Positions 25,401 to 33,630 of a stretch of 64,000 bases of DNA are shown here, piece by piece (the first letter of the stretch is position 1; each line of letters begins with the position of its first letter). The position numbers and the translations under genes were made by a program. Location: NCBI GenBank assembly GCA_938020505.1, contig CALIHR010000044.1:45254-109253 (forward strand), written 5' to 3'. The stretch is from an uncultured Actinobaculum sp. (GTDB lineage: Bacteria; Actinomycetota; Actinomycetes; Actinomycetales; Actinomycetaceae). The notes under the pieces are model-generated. The model made no database searches, was not told the DNA's origin, and saw only the letters and a program-made list of their open reading frames with translations.

Positions 25401-26561
25401 ATGGTCACTGTCAGAACCCCCGAAGAGGCGCTCGTCCTCGTCCCCCACATCCTCGGCTACCGCCCGTCCTCGACTTTCGTCATGTGCGGACTCGACTCGC
25501 AGTGCGCCGACGCCGCCGGAACCGGTTTGTGCGTCGGGCCAATCGTGCACCTTGACTATCGGAACGAGCCGCTGTCCGCGGACCATGGCAGATTCCTCGC
25601 CCAAGTGGCGCGCCGGCACGACGTCACGATCGCCGTCCTCGTCCTTTACTGCCAAAGTTTGAGCGAGCTGGACGTCGGTGAATTGGCGCAGCGGATTGCG
25701 CTTATGCACTCGATGGTCTCTCATGCGCAGCGTCCGGGGGCGGCGCTGTTTTCCTTCGCCGTGGACGCCGAACGCTTCGTTCGCCTCGACGGCGGCCCGC
25801 GGGCCGTGCGCGAGGTCCGCGAACTCGAATCCTGCGCGACGGCGGCCGAGCTTGTCTTCCAGGGAAGCGCCCCGGGGGCCGAGCAGCCCGGAATGGCGTT
25901 GCCTGCCGTGGATCCGCGCATGCGAGCCGCGGCGAGAGCCGCGGCCGACGCCGCGATTGCCGCGATCGCCTCCGGCGGGGGCGAGACCGCGGCCCAGAAT
26001 CTGTGGGATCTCTTCGACGCCGCACAGGCGCACAGCGCCCTCTTCCGGGGAAACGTCTCCGGCCATGCGCCTGAGGGGGCCGAGGGCTGTTCGCGAGCCT
26101 TGGCGGAAGCGAACGCAGGCGCCGGCCGGCTGCTCGGCCCGGGCGAGAGTCTTGCCCGGGCCGTGGGGGAGGCGAGCGCTTCCCTCACCGTCCCTCTCAA
26201 CCGGGACGCCGCCTTGGCGTGGGGCTTGGAGCCCAGCCTGCGACGCGGCGGCGATGCGGACGCGCAGGCGGTCGCCGAAATCCTTGCGGAAGCCGTATGC
26301 AGGCCTCCCTCCATTTCTCGGCTGAAAACCGCCTGCAGGGTGCTCGACCTCGTCGCGGCGTACGAGTGCCGCGGATCGGTCGACGCTCTCGCCGCGAGCG
26401 CGTATCTGCACTGGTGGGCGTGCCTGAATTCGATTGCGGCCGACAGGGTGGAAAGAGCCCTGGGCAAAGATCCGGGGCACTCTTTGACGCGTCTCCTAGC
26501 GGACGCCCTCGCCTCGGGAATGATGGCGCCATGGTACTTCTACGCGCGGGGCGCTGCTTAG
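25401..26561 (+). CDS. DUF4192 family protein
   Basis: A 386-aa cytoplasmic protein with the DUF4192 start VRTPEEALVLVPHILGYRPSSTFVMCGL and a helical C-terminal part (SRLKTACRVLDLVAAYECRGSVDALAASAYLHWWACLNS, split here as one conserved block). The family is restricted to actinobacteria and has no assigned function; conserved arginine/aspartate positions hint at an enzyme, which is inference. ATG 25401 is chosen over an in-frame upstream start because it begins at the family motif. No ribosome site is seen. It is divergent from the polyprenyl synthase gene. Confidence 0.85.
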   Translation: MVTVRTPEEALVLVPHILGYRPSSTFVMCGLDSQCADAAGTGLCVGPIVHLDYRNEPLSADHGRFLAQVARRHDVTIAVLVLYCQSLSELDVGELAQRIALMHSMVSHAQRPGAALFSFAVDAERFVRLDGGPRAVREVRELESCATAAELVFQGSAPGAEQPGMALPAVDPRMRAAARAAADAAIAAIASGGGETAAQNLWDLFDAAQAHSALFRGNVSGHAPEGAEGCSRALAEANAGAGRLLGPGESLARAVGEASASLTVPLNRDAALAWGLEPSLRRGGDADAQAVAEILAEAVCRPPSISRLKTACRVLDLVAAYECRGSVDALAASAYLHWWACLNSIAADRVERALGKDPGHSLTRLLADALASGMMAPWYFYARGAA

Positions 26562-26586
26562 GCGACTCTGGTTCGCGAGAGCCGCT

Positions 26587-27090
26587 TCAACGATGCCCGG
26601 CGCCGAAGCCTTTGTGCTGCTCGTCGCTTCGGCGCCGACCGTCGAAGGCGCCCCTGCGGCGGTCGGCCTCGCTGTCGTCCCTCGCGTCCCCGCCTCGGCG
26701 CAGGCCGTCGTCTTCGCCGTGCTTTTCGACGAGTTCGGCCAACTTCTTCCTGTCGGGGAAGGTCGAAGGGTCGCTTGGGTCGATCGACTCCGCCTTCATG
26801 ACCTGCTGCAGGCGCTTGATGCTCCTGTCGGCCATTCGTCCGAACTCAGGGTCGCGCAGCACTTCGTAGACGGATCGCTTGCCCTCGAGCATCTCTTTGG
26901 CTTTGCGCCGAATGTCTTCGCTTTCAGCGTTTTTGACGAGCCAGGTCAGGCTTTTGCGGTGGTTTGAATAGCGCTGTTCAGTCTCCCGCATGAATCCGTC
27001 GGTGAAAGGAGGAGGCGTGCGCGGGAAGCTGTCGGGGAGCGGCTCTTCCTTCTTGTCCTCGTCCATTTCCGTTTTCTCTTCTTCAGCCAT
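26587..27090 (-). CDS. Hypothetical charged protein of the WXG-like locus
   Basis: A 167-aa hydrophilic protein with an acidic Glu/Lys-rich N-terminus (residues 1-17), a Pro-rich stretch (FPRTPPPF), a helical middle part with many charged residues (RRKAKEMLEGKRSVYEVLRDPEFGRMADRSIKRLQ) and an Arg/Asp-rich tail. No signal peptide or membrane span. ATG 27090 has an AAGAAAGGA ribosome site. It lies 68 bp downstream of the WXG-like gene on the same strand and may be a partner or chaperone of that pair. I do not recognise a family. Confidence 0.6.
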   Translation of the reverse strand: MAEEEKTEMDEDKKEEPLPDSFPRTPPPFTDGFMRETEQRYSNHRKSLTWLVKNAESEDIRRKAKEMLEGKRSVYEVLRDPEFGRMADRSIKRLQQVMKAESIDPSDPSTFPDRKKLAELVEKHGEDDGLRRGGDARDDSEADRRRGAFDGRRRSDEQHKGFGAGHR

Positions 27091-27158
27091 GTCTGTTTTC
27101 CTTTCTTCGGCCGCGTCTGCTTCGTTTATTTACGGTCATGACTTCTTTTGCCCTTCCG

Positions 27159-28190
27159 TCATGATTCCTTCTGGTTTATTTCAGTGGTGGACACGCCTTG
27201 GAGCTCCCCTTTGGGAGACCCGGGAAGGCCGATGCCGAACATGGACGAACCGGATCCGTCGGCGACGCCAGGCGGCTGAGAGCCGAGCGTTTCGTCGCCT
27301 AAGGAGGGATTTGGCAACGCGGCATTCGTCGTCAGATTGATTTCCGTGTTTCTGCCCGTCGCGTGTGCTATCTGCAGACCTTTTATTGCCAGATCATGCG
27401 CGTCTATCCAGTCTGACAGTTTGTCGAGGTTCTTTCCCGCCGTGAGGGCTCCCATGCCAATGTCGTCGAGCGTTCCCCAACTTCTTGTGGATCTTCCTGC
27501 TGCGTTGAGGTACTTCCCGAAATCGAGAGCGTCTCCCAGCCTGCCCGTTCCTTGCCAGATGAGTTTTCCTATCTTTTCGAACAGCCCCGCCCTCAGCGTG
27601 CGGACGATGTCGGCGAGGCTGTCGAACCAGTCGAGAATGCGGCGCACCAACCCCAGTCCTCTGGGGATCTTTTCGAGGAGCGTGGGCCATCCGATGCCGC
27701 TCACGGCGGCGAGAACCGCCTCGGTCACCCAGTCGAGGAAGGTCGTCAGGAGCTGGCTGGCGATCATGTACTGGCCGTAGATCCGTTGGGCGGCGTCGTC
27801 GAAACCGGCGGAGGCCTCCTTCAGGTTGGCGCCAAGCGTCCGCACTCCGCCGGCGAGCTCCGTCATGTGGGCGTCGAAGTTCGCTGACGCGTTCCCCTCC
27901 CACATCCCTTGAGCCGTCATGTCCCTGGCTCGTTTGCCCAGCTCGTCGGCGAGCGCGTCGAAGGCCTCGCCGAGTTGCCCGTATGCACTGGCATGCTGCC
28001 CCGCCGCCTCGTAGTCTCCGGTGAAAGGCTTAACGATGATCTTCATCGGGTCGAAGTTGAGGTACGAGAGGATCTTGAGCACCCAGTAGGACGGGCTGAG
28101 AAGGTCGAAGGCCTCGCCCATGAGGGTGTCGTCAAAGCGCTCGAATTCTTTGGCCGGCGGCGGCGAATCGAGAATGGACTGGGCTGTCAT
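27159..28190 (-). CDS. WXG-motif protein, possible type VII secretion substrate
   Basis: A 343-aa protein. Residues 60-175 are a helical bundle of the WXG100/ESX type, with MWEGN (W97-E-G99) at the expected turn between two long helices (EAFDALADELGKRARDMTAQ before, ANFDAHMTELAGGVRTLGANL after). A hydrophobic section follows (about 185-230), then a Gly/Ser/Asn-rich tail. I see no toxin domain. ATG 28190 overlaps the stop of the upstream WXG-like gene as ATGA, so the two are co-translated. No secretion machinery (EccC, EccD) is present in the window. Confidence 0.7.
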   Translation of the reverse strand: MTAQSILDSPPPAKEFERFDDTLMGEAFDLLSPSYWVLKILSYLNFDPMKIIVKPFTGDYEAAGQHASAYGQLGEAFDALADELGKRARDMTAQGMWEGNASANFDAHMTELAGGVRTLGANLKEASAGFDDAAQRIYGQYMIASQLLTTFLDWVTEAVLAAVSGIGWPTLLEKIPRGLGLVRRILDWFDSLADIVRTLRAGLFEKIGKLIWQGTGRLGDALDFGKYLNAAGRSTRSWGTLDDIGMGALTAGKNLDKLSDWIDAHDLAIKGLQIAHATGRNTEINLTTNAALPNPSLGDETLGSQPPGVADGSGSSMFGIGLPGSPKGELQGVSTTEINQKES

Positions 28191-28513
28191 CGGTTTTCTC
28201 CCAGTGTCTGGTCGTATGCACGAGCATTGTCTTCGTCGGTCTTTTCGTAGTAATCGATCGCGCCTTCGACCTGGTTGCACGTGCCGATGAGAACCGTGTG
28301 CAGCTGGTTGAAAGTGAGTTGAAGGTTGCTTGTCAGCTGGCGGCTCGCTTCGGCGACGGCGTTGTAAAGGCCGGCCGTCGGCAACGCGTTCTGCAAGCCG
28401 GGTGCGTAAGAATCGAGGTAGCTCTTTGCGGAGGAGGCCACCGCGGCCTCAGATTCCTTCATGGCGTCATTCTGCGATCGGAGCCCTGAAGCATCGACAA
28501 CAAACTGTGTCAT
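28187..28513 (-). CDS. Small ESX-like helical protein with a YxxxD motif
   Basis: A 108-aa, mostly alpha-helical protein of WXG100 size. The central WXG itself is not present, but the C-terminus has Y89-E-K-T-D93, matching the YxxxD/E signal recognised by type VII secretion systems after the second helix. ATG 28513 has an AAAGGATAG ribosome site. The AT-rich stretch at 28514-28590 probably holds the promoter of this three-gene cluster. By analogy it would pair with the following WXG protein as a heterodimer; this is inference. Confidence 0.65.
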   Translation of the reverse strand: MTQFVVDASGLRSQNDAMKESEAAVASSAKSYLDSYAPGLQNALPTAGLYNAVAEASRQLTSNLQLTFNQLHTVLIGTCNQVEGAIDYYEKTDEDNARAYDQTLGENR

Positions 28514-28959
28514 CTCTATCCTTTGATCTTTTATTAACGTATGGATGCGTTCCTTCGTCGAACTCTTGTATCTTACGTTCTAGATTGTGGGAGAACGCCT
28601 GTTGACCTGCTTTTGGTCACGTCTCCCCGTGAACTCTCTTGAGTGCGAAAAAACATTCAGTCGGGAAACTGCGGCACTCATGCTTGCAATTCGGTGGCTC
28701 CCAGTCGACGCCGCAACGACGGTCGATGGCAACATGGCTTTGCAGCGGAAGCGAATTCGGCGGACGCGCCGACTGCGGCCGTGAGGCCGGCGCGGACGCC
28801 GGCAGTCGGCGGGCAGGCGACGACAGCAGATCCGGCGTGGGCGCGGCTTCGCGAATTTGGCCGGTGCGCGGTAGCATCGAGACGAAGAATGTGACGCGCC
28901 CCATTCGATGGAGGGGAAACGTCCGACAAGACGGTCCAATGGAGGGTTGAGGAGGTACA
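28514..28959. other. 446-bp intergenic region before the gcv operon
   Basis: Divergent region between the WXG-like cluster and gcvT. The left 80 bp are AT-rich and probably carry the WXG-cluster promoter. The rest is ordinary GC-rich DNA. I looked for a glycine riboswitch before gcvT and could not find its conserved core. Short open frames here overlap each other on both strands and have no ribosome sites. Confidence 0.5.
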
Positions 28960-30054
28960 ATGGACGAACTGCGTCCGAGCCCGCTGTTTGGCGAGCACGT
29001 CGCCGCCGGGGCGACTATGACGCCTTTCGCGGGGTGGAATATGCCGCTGAGGTACACATCCGATCGCGAAGAGCACCGGGCGGTCCGGGAATCGGTCGGA
29101 AAGTTCGATCTGTCCCACATGGGACAGGTCGAGGTCGAGGGGCCTCAGGCAGCCGCCGTCCTTGACTACTCGCTGTGCACGAAGCCGTCTACGATGCCGG
29201 TGGGGCGGGCCCGCTATTCGATGATGCTCGCGCCGGACGGAGGGATCATCGACGATCTCATCGTCTACCGCCTGGGAGAGGCCAGGTACCTTGCCGTCCC
29301 GAACGGGGCCAACAGAACCGCGGTGGTCGACGAGCTGACTCGGCGCGGGCGCGAATGGTGCGCCAAGGAAGAAGCGGTCGAGAGCCATTCCATCGTCGAC
29401 CGCACCCTCGAACGGGCGCTCATAGCTGTGCAGGGGCCGGAGTCGCTCAAGGCCGTCGTCGCCCTGCTCGGCCCGGAGGACGCCGAACGCGTGGCGGCTC
29501 TCGGGTACTATCGCGCCCTCGAAGCGAAGGCCGACGGCGTCCCCGCCATGATTGCGCGGACGGGGTACACGGGGGAGACGGGCTACGAAATCATGCTCCC
29601 CGCCTCTGCAGCGCCCGACGTGTGGCGGAAAATCGAGGCCAAAGCCTGCGGCCTTGCCTCTCGCGACACGCTTCGCCTCGAGGCGGGAATGCCGCTGTAC
29701 GGCAACGAGCTCGGGCGCGACGTCGCCCCCGCGGATGCCGGCGCCGCGCGGCTGCCGGCGGACCACGAATTCGTCGGGGGCGCGGCCCTGGCCGAACGCG
29801 AACCGACGTGGGACCTTTACGCGCTCGTCGGCGAAGGCCGCCGCGCCGCCCGGGCGGGCAACACGGTGATGGGCGAGGGGCGCGAGGTCGGAAAGGTGAC
29901 CTCGGGCGCGCTGTCGCCGACCCTCGGATACCCCATTGCGCTCGCCCGCCTCGAACCGGGAATTGCCGAAGGCGCCGTTCTCGACGTCGACGTGCGAGGG
30001 ACGCTGCAGTCCATGCGAGTGGCGGCCCTCCCGTTCTACAAGCGGCCCAGGTGA
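28960..30054 (+). CDS. gcvT: Glycine cleavage system T protein (aminomethyltransferase)
   Basis: Transfers the aminomethyl carbon from the H-protein lipoyl arm to tetrahydrofolate, releasing ammonia. The 364-aa protein has HVAAGATMTPFAGWNMPLRY, KFDLSHMGQVEVEGP, YSMMLAPDGGIIDDLIVYRLG, RTGYTGETGYEIMLP, the catalytic-site DTLRLEAGMPLYGNEL and the C-terminal GALSPTLGYPIALARL. ATG 28960 follows a GAGGAGG ribosome site. It is first in a gcvT-gcvH-gcvP operon; the 137-bp gap before gcvH contains no gene. Confidence 0.96.
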   Translation: MDELRPSPLFGEHVAAGATMTPFAGWNMPLRYTSDREEHRAVRESVGKFDLSHMGQVEVEGPQAAAVLDYSLCTKPSTMPVGRARYSMMLAPDGGIIDDLIVYRLGEARYLAVPNGANRTAVVDELTRRGREWCAKEEAVESHSIVDRTLERALIAVQGPESLKAVVALLGPEDAERVAALGYYRALEAKADGVPAMIARTGYTGETGYEIMLPASAAPDVWRKIEAKACGLASRDTLRLEAGMPLYGNELGRDVAPADAGAARLPADHEFVGGAALAEREPTWDLYALVGEGRRAARAGNTVMGEGREVGKVTSGALSPTLGYPIALARLEPGIAEGAVLDVDVRGTLQSMRVAALPFYKRPR

Positions 30055-30191
30055 ATCCGCCTGCGGCTCGGGCGAATTCTCAAGCGGCCTCGGCGGCCGG
30101 GCCCGTTCTGGGCGAAAGGCCGTCTGCAAGTCAATCCGTCGGAACAAACAATTCCGTCCAACAACCAGTACGTCCGAACAAAGGAGCCAAG

Positions 30192-30560
30192 ATGTCATAC
30201 CCCGACGACCGCCAATACTCTGAAGACCACGAGTGGATATCAGCCGGAAGCCCCGCTCGCGTCGGCATCACCGAGTTCGCGGCCCGCGCGCTGGACGAGG
30301 CCGTGTACGTCGACCTTCCCGAGGTGGGCAGCGAGGTGACTGCGGGGCAGGCGTGCGGCGAAATCGAGTCCGTGAAGTCGGTTTCGGACTTGGTCGCCCC
30401 CGCCGGCGGCAAGGTCGTGGCGGTCAATCAGGACGTCGTCGACGACCCGAAGCTGGCCACGGACGATCCCCATGGAACGTGGCTCTACGAGATCGAGGTG
30501 GCCGAGCGGCCCGAGCTCATGGACAGCGCAGCCTACGAGGCGTTCGCTAAGGAGGCATGA
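30192..30560 (+). CDS. gcvH: Glycine cleavage system H protein
   Basis: Lipoyl carrier shuttling the aminomethyl group between P, T and L proteins. The 122-aa protein has the H-protein start YSEDHEWI, VGITEFAARALDEAVYVDLPEVG and the lipoylation site GEIESVKSVSDL (the lysine). ATG 30192 follows an AAGGAG ribosome site. The TGA overlaps the ATG of gcvP. Length is typical. Confidence 0.96.
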   Translation: MSYPDDRQYSEDHEWISAGSPARVGITEFAARALDEAVYVDLPEVGSEVTAGQACGEIESVKSVSDLVAPAGGKVVAVNQDVVDDPKLATDDPHGTWLYEIEVAERPELMDSAAYEAFAKEA

Positions 30561-33484
30561 TGTCCTTCGCACGCCGACACGTCGGGACGCAGGGCGCCGA
30601 CAGGCAGGCCATGCTTCAAACCGCGGGGGCGAGCAGCCTCGACGAGCTCATGGCCAAGGCCCTTCCCTTTCCCGCGCCCCCGCCGAGCCGACTGCCGGAA
30701 GCCCTGAGCGAAGCCGAGGTCGCCGCCGAACTCGCCCGGCTCGCGTCGGCCAACAGGGTGACGACGTCGATGATCGGCCAGGGCTTTTACGACACCGTGG
30801 TCCCTGCTCCGATCGTGCGTGACATTCTCTGCAATCCCTCGTGGTACACGGCCTACACGCCGTACCAGCCCGAGATCTCGCAGGGACGGCTCGAAGCCCT
30901 CCTCAATTTCCAAACGCTGACAACCGAGCTGACGGGAATGGACGTCGCGGGCGCATCCCTTCTCGACGAGGCGTCCGCGGCCGCCGAGGCCGTCGCCCTC
31001 GCCGTGCGCGGCGCCAAGGGAAAGACGAAGGTTGCGGTCGATTCGGACGTCTTCGCCCACACCCGCGCGGTCATCGACACCCGAGCGGCGGCCCTCGGCC
31101 TGGAGATCGTCGACGTGGACGCCCTCGGCGGCGACGTCGACGTCTCGGGGTGTGCGGGCCTGCTTGTCCAGTATCCGGCGGCTTCGGGCTCGATCGGCGA
31201 CGTCGAACGCTGCCGGGAGCTTGCTCAGGCCGTTCACGCCGAGGGCGGAAGCCTCATCGTGATCGCCGACCTCTTGGCCCTTGCGCTCCTGACCCCGCCC
31301 GGCGACTTCGGCGCGGACATCGTGGCCGGAAGCGCGCAAAGGCTCGGGCAGCCGATGGGCGGGGGCGGCCCGCACGCCGGCTACATCGCCGCGCGCAAGG
31401 CCCGCGAACGGCAGCTCCCGGGCCGCCTCGTGGGCGTCTCCCGCGACGCCGACGGCCACCCCGCCTACCGATTGGCGCTCCAGACGCGCGAACAGCACAT
31501 CCGCAGGGAAAAGGCGACGTCGAACATCTGCACCGCGCAGTCCCTGCTCGCCATTCTCGCCTCCATGTACGCCGTCTACCACGGACCGGAGGGCCTGCGC
31601 CGGATCGCCTCGGAGGCGCACGAGAAAGCCTGCGCCCTCGCGCGGGCATTGGACTCGGCGGGAGTGCGCGTCAAGCCGGGGCCGTTCTTCGACACCCTCG
31701 AGGTTTCGCTGCCGGGCCGGGCCGAGGAGGCCGCCCAAACGCTCGGCGAGCGCGGCGTCCGGGTCTTCGTCAGGGATTCCTCCACGATTCGCCTCTCAAC
31801 GGACGAACGGACCCGTGCGGGCGACCTCGACGTCGTCGCAGAGACCCTGTCCGCCTTCGGCGAGGAGGGTCCGGCGGCGGGCCAGAGATGCGGACTGCCC
31901 GCGGATGCGGAACACGAAGACGCGGCGCCGGACGGCGGAGCGGCGCCTTCCGCCGCAGAGGCGGCCGGAATCGGCGACATACCGGCCTCGGGGCTGCGAG
32001 CGGACGGCTTCCTTGCGCAGGAGGCCTTCCACGCCCATCGGACCGAAACGGAGCTCATGCGGTACATGCGCGAGCTGGCGGCGAAGGACTACGCGCTCGA
32101 CCGGGGGATGATCCCGCTCGGCTCGTGCACCATGAAGCTGACCGCCGCGGCGGAGGCCGAGGCCATAACGCTCGAGGGATTCGCCCGAATCCACCCCTTC
32201 GCGCCGCAGGAGGACACGGCCGGATATCGCGAGATGATAGGCGACCTCGAGAGGTGGCTCGCCGACATCACGGGGTACGACGCCGTCTCCGTCCAGCCGA
32301 ATGCGGGAAGCCAGGGGGAGTTCGCGGGCCTGCTCGCCATACGCGCCTACCACGAGTCTCGCGGCGAGGCGGATCGAAACGTCTGCCTCATTCCGGCGTC
32401 GGCCCACGGAACCAATGCGGCCTCAGCCGCGCTGGCGGGATTCAAGGTGGTCGCCGTGGGCACGGCGCGCGACGGCTCCACCGACATGGACGCCTTGCGC
32501 AAGGCGCTGGCCGACAACGAGGGACGCGTCGGCGCCCTGATGATCACGTATCCGTCGACCCACGGCACGTTTGAACCGCACGTGCGGGAAGCGGCCGCCG
32601 CCGTCCACGAGGCCGGAGGGCAGGTCTACATCGACGGCGCGAACCTCAACGCCCTCGTCGGCTACGCGCGGCCTGGCGACCTCGGAGGCGACGTCTCTCA
32701 CGTCAACCTTCACAAAACCTTCGCGATCCCGCACGGAGGCGGAGGGCCGGGCGTCGGCCCCGTCTGCGCCAAGGGGCATCTGGCGCCCTTCCTCCCCGGC
32801 GAGAGCCGGAGAGTCGCGGCCGCACAGTGGGGCTCCGCGGGAGTCCTTCCCATCACGTGGGCCTACCTGCGGCTTATGGGCGCCGACGGTTTGAAGGAGG
32901 CGACCGCCAGCGCGGTTCTCGCGGCCAATTACGTGGCGAATCGGCTGGAAGGCGCGCTTCCCGTCCTCTATCGCGGGCCCGGGGGCTTCGTGGGCCACGA
33001 GTGCATCCTCGACACCAGAGTACTCAAGGAATTCGGGGTGTCGGTCGACGACGTCGCCAAACGGCTCATCGACTACGGATTCCACGCCCCGACGATGAGC
33101 TTCCCCGTTCCCGGAACCCTCATGGTCGAGCCGACCGAGTCCGAGGGCAAGGGCGAGCTCGACCGGTTCTGCCGCGCGATCGAGGCGATAGCCGCCGAGG
33201 CCAGGGCCGTCGGCGAAGGCAGGTGGCCCGCCGAGGACAACCCGTTGGCCAACGCGCCGCACACGGCCGAGTGCATCGCGGCGGACGAGTGGAGCCATCC
33301 CTACTCGCGCGAGCTCGCGGCCTATCCTGGGGCGTTGGCCGCCAAGAAAGGGGGCGACGACGCCCGGTGCGTGCGCCGCCTCGTCGAGACGAAGTACTGG
33401 CCGCCCGTCCGGAGGATCGACGGGCCGTGGGGCGACCGCAACTTCAGCTGCACGTGCCCTCCTGTCGAAGCCTTCGAGGACTAG
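30557..33484 (+). CDS. gcvP: Glycine dehydrogenase (decarboxylating), P protein
   Basis: PLP enzyme that decarboxylates glycine and loads the H-protein lipoyl arm. The 975-aa single-chain P protein has an N-terminal pseudo-subunit half and a C-terminal catalytic half with SHVNLHKTFAIPHGGGGPG (PLP lysine), GSCTMKLTAAAEAE and AHGTNAASAALAGFKVV. A short Ala/Gly/Glu-rich spacer (about residues 440-475) joins the halves. ATG 30557 overlaps the gcvH stop as ATGA; ATG 30560 is equally possible and sits better behind the AAGGAGG site. No L-protein gene is in the operon; lpdA (1.9 kb) probably serves. Confidence 0.96.
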   Translation: MMSFARRHVGTQGADRQAMLQTAGASSLDELMAKALPFPAPPPSRLPEALSEAEVAAELARLASANRVTTSMIGQGFYDTVVPAPIVRDILCNPSWYTAYTPYQPEISQGRLEALLNFQTLTTELTGMDVAGASLLDEASAAAEAVALAVRGAKGKTKVAVDSDVFAHTRAVIDTRAAALGLEIVDVDALGGDVDVSGCAGLLVQYPAASGSIGDVERCRELAQAVHAEGGSLIVIADLLALALLTPPGDFGADIVAGSAQRLGQPMGGGGPHAGYIAARKARERQLPGRLVGVSRDADGHPAYRLALQTREQHIRREKATSNICTAQSLLAILASMYAVYHGPEGLRRIASEAHEKACALARALDSAGVRVKPGPFFDTLEVSLPGRAEEAAQTLGERGVRVFVRDSSTIRLSTDERTRAGDLDVVAETLSAFGEEGPAAGQRCGLPADAEHEDAAPDGGAAPSAAEAAGIGDIPASGLRADGFLAQEAFHAHRTETELMRYMRELAAKDYALDRGMIPLGSCTMKLTAAAEAEAITLEGFARIHPFAPQEDTAGYREMIGDLERWLADITGYDAVSVQPNAGSQGEFAGLLAIRAYHESRGEADRNVCLIPASAHGTNAASAALAGFKVVAVGTARDGSTDMDALRKALADNEGRVGALMITYPSTHGTFEPHVREAAAAVHEAGGQVYIDGANLNALVGYARPGDLGGDVSHVNLHKTFAIPHGGGGPGVGPVCAKGHLAPFLPGESRRVAAAQWGSAGVLPITWAYLRLMGADGLKEATASAVLAANYVANRLEGALPVLYRGPGGFVGHECILDTRVLKEFGVSVDDVAKRLIDYGFHAPTMSFPVPGTLMVEPTESEGKGELDRFCRAIEAIAAEARAVGEGRWPAEDNPLANAPHTAECIAADEWSHPYSRELAAYPGALAAKKGGDDARCVRRLVETKYWPPVRRIDGPWGDRNFSCTCPPVEAFED

Positions 33485-33525
33485 GCTCGTCGAACCAGGG
33501 CGGATCCGGAGAACTAGGTCACAGT

Positions 33526-33558
33526 CGCAGGCGGCGGGAATTGTCTCCGCCGCTTGCG
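33526..33558 (+). terminator. Hairpin between gcvP and the sigma factor gene
   Basis: 12-bp arms cgcaggcggcgg (33526-33537) and ccgccgcttgcg (33547-33558) with one G-T pair and a 9-nt loop, followed by cgttgtag. Confidence 0.65.
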
Positions 33559-33630
33559 CGTTGTAGACACTATCTAGAACTATGCCCACAATCGGCTGGT
33601 TCGAGAGAAAACCTAGGTGAAAGGTCCCAC

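Noticed and set aside
26587..28513. Polymorphic toxin/immunity pair
   Set aside because: No toxin domain can be seen in the WXG protein's C-terminus, and the third gene has no immunity-family features.
28514..28959. Glycine riboswitch upstream of gcvT
   Set aside because: The conserved core sequences and paired aptamer architecture could not be found by eye.
32827..33630. Open frame continuing upstream of the sigma factor through gcvP
   Set aside because: Shadow of gcvP; a ribosome site and GTG at 33631 mark the real start.
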